A stretch of 64,000 nucleotides of DNA, from contig CM069589.1 of NCBI GenBank assembly GCA_035771175.1, positions 27,856,201 to 27,920,200 on the forward strand, in the 5' to 3' direction. The notes below the pieces were generated by a model. The model saw nothing but the letters and a program-made list of their open reading frames with translations. It ran no database searches and was not told where the DNA came from. The DNA is from Paratinospora sagittata (lineage: Eukaryota > Streptophyta > Magnoliopsida > Ranunculales > Menispermaceae). Both the position numbers and the translations under genes were made by a program. Positions 58,401-64,000 of this stretch are shown one piece after another. Numbering within the stretch: the first letter of the stretch is position 1; each line of letters starts with the position of its first letter.

Positions 58401-59419
58401 TACATGATTTCAATCCTGAAATCAGTAAGTGAACTACCTTCACTTGACATGGTTGTTTCAGTTCAGAAACACACCAGCATTACAACAATTAAAATGTTGG
58501 TTCTAACTGAGTATAACACTTTACAATAAGCTCAGTACATAGCGTTACAAAGATATGAAATATGAAATAGGTAATGCTAAGTTGAAATACACCTTCAGTC
58601 ATTTACCTTTCAATGTTAGGATTGCTCAAGTGCAGTTTCGAAAAACATGAATGATATGATATGAAAATCAGTGCTTCTTCGAAAATAGTATATACCGAAT
58701 AAAGATTGACTTATAACATGAAGGACTGGTGTAAATCAAAGACACAGACAATTTTTAAAATAGATATAAAATATAAGTATGAAAACTTCTAGTTCAGTGA
58801 GCAGTAGTTAACGCAACTACTAATATAGTTCTATACAATACTTAGGATATTAAATCAAGTACAACTGTATATCTTGAATTATTTCTCAAATTCTATTTCC
58901 AGCAAGAATGATACCAAATATGAATCAGTGCTGAGAATTTGAGTTGATACCAGATCAAATAGATTTTCAAACATATTATGAAAATAAGCTCAGTATGAAA
59001 ATCATTTGAATACATAAGGTACCAGTGAAAAATACTTTGAAAGTTTATCTGTTTGAAAAATATTTTGACACTGACTAACTTTCAAAAAGTATTGGCACAA
59101 TACAAAATGATTGGCAAGTTGTTTGGTCCTAAGTGCTAGTATTTATAGACTTTGTAGGACATAGTCGTTAGACATTTGAAGTTCAAATAATATGAACGTT
59201 TACGCACAACGGCTATAATGTTATATGAAAATGGCAACTGCAATTTTCACTAACATTTTGGTTCTTTTTAGATTTCATGAAAAATGAAAGTTTTAGAAAA
59301 ACTTATTTCATGTATCAAAGACGATCTCTGATAGGTCTGAAAAGAACTCTCTGCAAAGGTTTGTTATGAAAAAGTAAACTTATGTAGTGTACTTGTTCGA
59401 ACAGTGTTGGTTGTTAAAA

Positions 59420-60090
59420 TAGCGTTCTGATTCCATAATCAGTTTCCTGACGCATAATGTCAACTTTGTCGTTTTGTTCCATGAGGGCGCTCATTATGTA
59501 TAAGCGTCTTGCTGAACAATTAAGTGAGGGCGCTACAACCTTGTGAGCGTCCTGACTTTCTTTGATATTTAAATGACTTAACCTTGATGGCGCTAATGCA
59601 CATTTAGCCTCCTGCTATATTTTAAAATAGTTAAGTACACGAGGGCGCTACTATCCGAGTAGGCATCCTGCCAGTTTAAAACATAAAACAAAACATGAGG
59701 GCGCTACAACTATATAAGCGTCCTACGAGTTAAAATATTGAAATAAGACACAAACACGCTGAAGGACAATCAGCGTCCTGAAAGTTACTAAGTTGATTCC
59801 CAAAGGTGAGGGCACTCCTATCCAGGTAGCGGCCTGATAGATTATTCAACTTATAACTATCAGCGTCCTCAAAGAGACATTCTTTGAAGAACTTACGAAA
59901 TCTTTCGATGAGCTGATGCTGAGTCAGCTTCCTGATAACTTTAGAGGTTGACTAATAAAGGAGGCCACTACTATACAAGTAAGCGTCCTGATAAATCATT
60001 TCAATTCAACCTTGAACGTTATTAGCGTCCTAATGAACTATTAGCGTCCTGACTTATCAAGTTCAGGAGAGCGCTACTATTTCATTAGCA
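59420..60090 (-). promoter_or_regulatory. U3 GACGCT motif cluster (minus strand)
   Basis: Around fifteen GAGGGCGCT / AGCGTCCTG units. Parallel to 13650-14210 with several shared spacings. Confidence 0.75.
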
Positions 60091-61369
60091 TCCTGAATAA
60101 CTCTTTAAAAACAGTTTTGACTGGAGATTAAATATACGATAAATGCGAATAAAAACTCTGTAAATTTCAAATTAAATATATAAAATTAAATCATTTGAAA
60201 TATTGTAGAACGTAAGATCAAAACATGCAAGTATGCAAGTGATGTGTGCATGGTTTTGGAAAACGTTTGAGCAATGTCGATTAGAGAAAGATATACCTTT
60301 AATACCGTGTATTTCTCATTTTTTGATAATCGTTAAATATAACTCTTCATTGTGATATCTTTAATAAGAGCTTTGCACGGAGTTGAATGACTTGAACATT
60401 GATCGATAGATGTTGACTTGAAGCTTGATCGAATCGTTCGAGTGATCTTGAAATCATGATGTGATCGTTGAAGTCCTTTTGATTGAAAGGAACTTGACCG
60501 TTAGATGATCTTTGAGGTCCTTGATCAAGTCGTTCCTTGGCTTTTTGCTTTTCCTTTGGTGCTGAGATAAGTTCTTGATAAATGCTCGTTTAGCATCGAA
60601 AAATTCTTTGTTTGTGATCATCAAAATATACGTTATCACAGTATATTTAGGGACGAGCTAAGTGATGAACAACATAGGGTAACACATATATATAGAAAAC
60701 TAACAATGGCGCTTGAACTTGAACTTTTTCAAGAATGTTTTTGGCACACAAAGTTATTTCAAATCAACAGATACATTTTTTTTTAAAAAGGATTGATTCA
60801 GTTTGTGCAATCACGGCAACAACACTTGAATCTTCTGAGTATTCATGAGAATAAAATGTTCTGATAAAGTTTTAAAACGTTCTGAAAAGGTTTGAAAAGT
60901 TAGACTAAAAAAGTGCATTGTTAATAGCTTAATGACAATATTGGATTTCTTGACTCGTAAATCCAACTTTTGTCATTTTGTTCCTTGAGGGTGCTCTTAC
61001 AACGTCAGCATCCTATTGAATGTTATCTCAATGAAGCCCATGATATGAATGTTTTGATGATTCCAAATATCTTCAATTTGTGTATCTAATGATCTTGTCA
61101 AGTGTTTCAGATGTTTCAAGAATTAAGATCAAGAAACTGTGCTCACAAGCCTATTGAACATCACAAAGTAAAGTTCCGAGTCTGTCAGTACTTAGAATGT
61201 AAAGTCTATCGATAAACTTACTCTCAGCATGATTTTATCGTTTGCATATTTTGATCGTAACATTTTAATCGTACCTTATGATTTCTAAAGTATTTGATTT
61301 GATTAACAGAAACAATGATTCTTATCGAGCTTTAATTGAGAAATCAAAAACTATTTTTATGAAGTCTTT

Positions 61370-61930
61370 CAGGACGCTAATGTTTTAGTAGGCCCTTTTG
61401 GACTTGATGAGTCAGAATGCTGATAAAATATTAGGAAGCTCAAGGTTGAATTGAAGTAATTAATAAGGATGCTTACTTGTTAGTAGCGACCTTTTTTTTA
61501 TCAACCTTTGAGAATGTCAGGACGCTGACTTAGTTTCAGCTCGCTGGAAGTTCTTTTTGTGTTTTAAGTGATGTCTATCTTTAAGGACGCTAATAAGTTA
61601 TAAGTTGAATAAATTATCAGGACGCTACTTGTGTAGGAGAGCCCTCATCTTTAAAATCAACTTAAATAACTTTCAAGACGCTTATTGTCCTTCAGTGCAC
61701 TTAACATTGTTTTAAAACTGTTTTTAAATATCAGGACGCTTACTCTTGAGTAGCGCCCTCATGTGTTTAATGTTTTAAAACAAAACAGGACACTAACTGC
61801 GAAGTAGCACCTTCATGATTTAAGTCGTTTAATTGTCAAAGTAAGTCAGGACGCTTACTATTCAGTAGCGCCCTCACTTTACTATTTTGTAGGACGCTGA
61901 TGTTCTATGAGGGTCCTCAAAGAAACAAAA
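61370..61930 (+). promoter_or_regulatory. U3 cluster of inverted GGACGCT / AGCGCCC motifs
   Basis: The best unit is GGACGCTTACT (61849-61859) facing AGTAGCGCCC (61864-61873), a hairpin with one A/C mismatch and a four-base loop. Others have decayed arms. Confidence 0.78.
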
Positions 61931-62599
61931 TGGCAGAAATGATATTTTTTCTTTTCTAACATGTACGTCCTTTTCGCCATCTTTTCAGAATAACTTTTCG
62001 TACAAAATCAATTTTCTATATTTATAAGAAATATTATCTAATTCACAAACCACGTCTTCTAAAACATTCTTTATTCGTGTATCTGGAGAAAATCAGGATA
62101 TTCATGAAATGTGCAGTTGCCATTTTCATGATATATTCTAGTTGTTGTGAGTAAACGTTCATATTTGAAATTCAAATTCAAATGAACAACAGTTTCATCT
62201 CTACAAGTCTATAAATACAGACACTTAACAATTTGTTAAGACCACCGAAAATTCTCTGAGCTAAAACATTTTTTGAAAGTTAGTCGAATTTTTATTTGAT
62301 TCAAAAAGCTTAAGTTATTCTAGTTTTAAAGCATTATATTTGAATCATTACTTATTCAAATGATTTTTACACTGAGCTAAGACTCGATCTTTATCTGAAA
62401 ATCGATTTGAAATCAGAACTATCTTTTACTCAAATTATTCAGCACTGTTTTTACTTATATCATTCTTGCTGAAAGAGAAATTTGAGAGATAGTTCATAGG
62501 ATACAGTTGTACTCAATTTCATATCTTGTATATTGTATCAAGGTTGTAATAGTAATCAGATAAACTACTTAGTCGATATTTTATATTCAACAAGGTTAG

Positions 62600-62825
62600 G
62601 TCTTCTCACACCCGTAAGTTGAGAAACGGTAGTTCTCACACCCATAAGTTCAGAGGCGGTAGTTCTCACACCCATAAGTTGAGAAAGCTTAGGTTTGTCT
62701 CACACCCGTAAGTTGGGATAGGTTGGTCTCATGCCTGAACGCTGAGCAGTGTAACGGTTGTTCTCACACCCGCAAGTTGAGAAATGTGTAACGGTTTGAT
62801 TCTCACCCGTAAGGGAATCCCTTAG
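62600..62825 (+). repeat. Leader hairpin array with CCCGTAAGT loops
   Basis: The clearest unit is TTCTCA (62603-62608), loop CACCCGTAAGT, TGAGAA (62620-62625). The last unit is ATTCTC, loop ACCCGTAA, GGGAAT, which pairs only if G.U is allowed. Six to seven units in all. Confidence 0.82.
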
Positions 62826-63806
62826 TGATAAGGTTCAAAATCCTAACTGAGGAGGTTAGGTAGTGGACGTAGGCAAGTAGCCAAACCACTATAAATCGAC
62901 TGTGCACATTTGTTTAATTTATGCACTTTATTTATGCTATTGTAATTATTTTTAAATTGTCTAAGTATCCAATTCACCCCCCTTTTGGACATATCTGGGC
63001 CAACATTGAACTGTAAAGTGAGGGACCTATTGGAACGTAAGCGTCCTGACTTACTTAAGACATTTAGAACCGTAAGAGTGCTACTGGAACTTAAGCATCC
63101 TAATGTTAAAAAGACTTAAAATATAAGAAAACGACGAGCACGCTGATAATCAATCGGCGTCCTGATATGTTTAAAAACATTTAAGAACTTAGAAAGTGAT
63201 CAATGTCTTGATGGTTTTTAGAACAAAATATCATAAGGGCGCTAATGTGCCATAAGTGTCCTGATGTTTAAAACATTTAAGTTAAACTAACATCCTGATA
63301 AGTTCATTTGGTTGAATCAATGAGGGCGCTACTAAAGATGTAAGCGTCCTGATAAATATGAACATTTTCAACCTAGAACCTTATCAGCGTCCTAATGTAT
63401 CATTAGCGTCCTGACTTATCACGTACAATAGGTCGCTACTGAGACATTAGCGTCCTAATGGACACTTAAAACAGTTTTGATATTTTTCAACTTTTAAAGC
63501 TCGATTAAACAGGATTAAACACTCTCTATTTTTTAATCAAATCAATCATTGAAAATTCATTATGAGTGATTGATAAAATTAACAAAAAATACTTCGAAAT
63601 CGAATCGACTAAACCATGCAATCATACATATTTGTTGAATCATATGATAATGGAGATTCTACAACCTAAACACAATCTATTAACATAAACATATGTCTTC
63701 GAACGATCATGGTCTTTAGTTTGATCTTGATAACTTTTTCACCATGCGTCATTGAGTTTTTGGGTGAATCTTCATGTAAAATTAGATTTGCAATGCATAT
63801 AATATT

Positions 63807-64000
63807 TGTTGGCCTAGATATGTCCAAGAGGGGGGTGAATTGGACACTTAGCATATTTTAACCTTTCTTAAAGTTGTGCGGAATAATGAAAGCAAATTAA
63901 ACAAAGTATAGCAATTTAAATACAACAAATGTAAATGGGACAATGCAAGCAAGATTTATAATGGTTCTGTCGCGCCTACATCCACTACGTAACCTCCTCA
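63807..64000 (-). repeat. SIRE-type LTR, minus strand, runs off the window
   Basis: Plus-strand start TGTTGGCCTAGATATGTCC and AGAGGGGGGTGAATTGGAC, the conserved 3' end of these LTRs in reverse. Near 63971 it reaches the reversed block CTACATCCACTACGTAACC. Confidence 0.85.

Larger units (their letters stand above)
57696..60684 (-). mobile_element. SIRE-type solo LTR, minus strand, TSD CATAT
   Basis: 2989 bp. Plus-strand ends TGTTGATCCACCC and ATAGGGTAACA; CATAT at 57691-57695 and 60685-60689. Closest relative is the solo LTR at 12103. Leader hairpins at 57945-58400 (longer than in the relative), TATA at 59140-59148 (minus), U3 cluster at 59420-60090. Confidence 0.93.
61021..63005 (+). mobile_element. 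SIRE-type solo LTR, plus strand, TSD TTGAA
   Basis: Starts TGTTATCTCAATGAAGCCC, ends CATATCTGGGCCAACA; TTGAA at 61016-61020 and 63006-63010. Same subfamily as the LTR at 9619-11555. U3 cluster at 61370-61930, TATA at 62208-62219, leader hairpins at 62600-62825. Confidence 0.93.
56942..63806 (-). repeat. SIRE-type LTR, minus strand, carrying two nested solo LTRs
   Basis: Plus-strand start TGTTTGCCTGGATGTGTCC. Own sequence is 56942-57695, 60690-61020 and 63011-63806. Leader hairpins at 57170-57290 include GATCTT with AAGATC (57177-57182, 57192-57197). The TATA region (TATATATG on the minus strand) sits at the first insertion point. The U3 cluster is split between ~60985-61015 and 63015-63450. 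The true 5' end of this LTR is not resolved before the next LTR starts at 63807. Confidence 0.75.

Noticed and set aside
1..64000. tRNA or other structural RNA genes
   Set aside because: Only primer-binding sites complementary to tRNA-Met were seen; no cloverleaf with A and B boxes was recognised by eye.

Overview
This window looks like nuclear heterochromatin of a flowering plant, probably a eudicot. It is AT-rich and made almost entirely of nested, decayed LTR retrotransposons plus one large inverted-repeat DNA transposon. I found no intact host gene, no tRNA or rRNA gene and no CRISPR array. The genus cannot be told from the sequence. Every coding region is transposon-derived and nearly all carry stops or frameshifts.

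Layout, left to right. 1-4822: tail of a Ty3/gypsy chromovirus pol and its 2.9-kb 3' LTR. 4886-5665: a Ty1/copia gag fragment. 5667-11555: 3' half of a SIRE/Maximus-type Ty1/copia element (env-like ORF, two polypurine tracts, 3' LTR). 11639-17283: a second SIRE-type 5' LTR and gag; its LTR is split by a solo LTR (TSD CAGGA) and its gag is cut by a gypsy-type LTR (17284-20304). 20305-21095: a promoter-like and env-leader-like remnant. 21096-22915: a solo LTR (TSD AGTAC).

23607-39312 is the best preserved element, a complete 15.7-kb chromovirus with two LTRs, 5-bp TSD CACAT and a tRNA-Met primer site. Its parts are a ~245-bp AT-rich tandem array, an extra ORF before gag, gag-pol, and an extra ORF after pol. 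A 3.7-kb MULE-like foldback element (25892-29630, 10-bp TSD) sits inside the AT array. The chromovirus itself split an Athila-like pol fragment.

39313-46994: Athila-like debris with two related SIRE-type LTRs, one holding a nested solo LTR (TSD ATTGA). 46995-53910: a second, minus-strand and 5'-truncated copy of the chromovirus. 53911-64000: a SIRE 3' end and a pile of SIRE-type LTRs inserted into each other, including solo LTRs with TSDs CATAT and TTGAA.

The most interesting signal is shared by the SIRE-type LTRs whatever their subfamily or strand. (1) In the transcribed leader there is an array of short hairpins whose stems change in a compensatory way while a loop containing CCCGTAA is kept. 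(2) Upstream of the TATA box there is a cluster of short inverted CG-containing motifs (CAGGACGCT / AGCGCCCTC). A similar motif cluster plus TATA box appears in front of the env-like ORF, suggesting an internal promoter. These read as unrecognised cis-acting RNA and DNA modules of this retroelement lineage. All claims come from reading by eye, with no alignment or database search.
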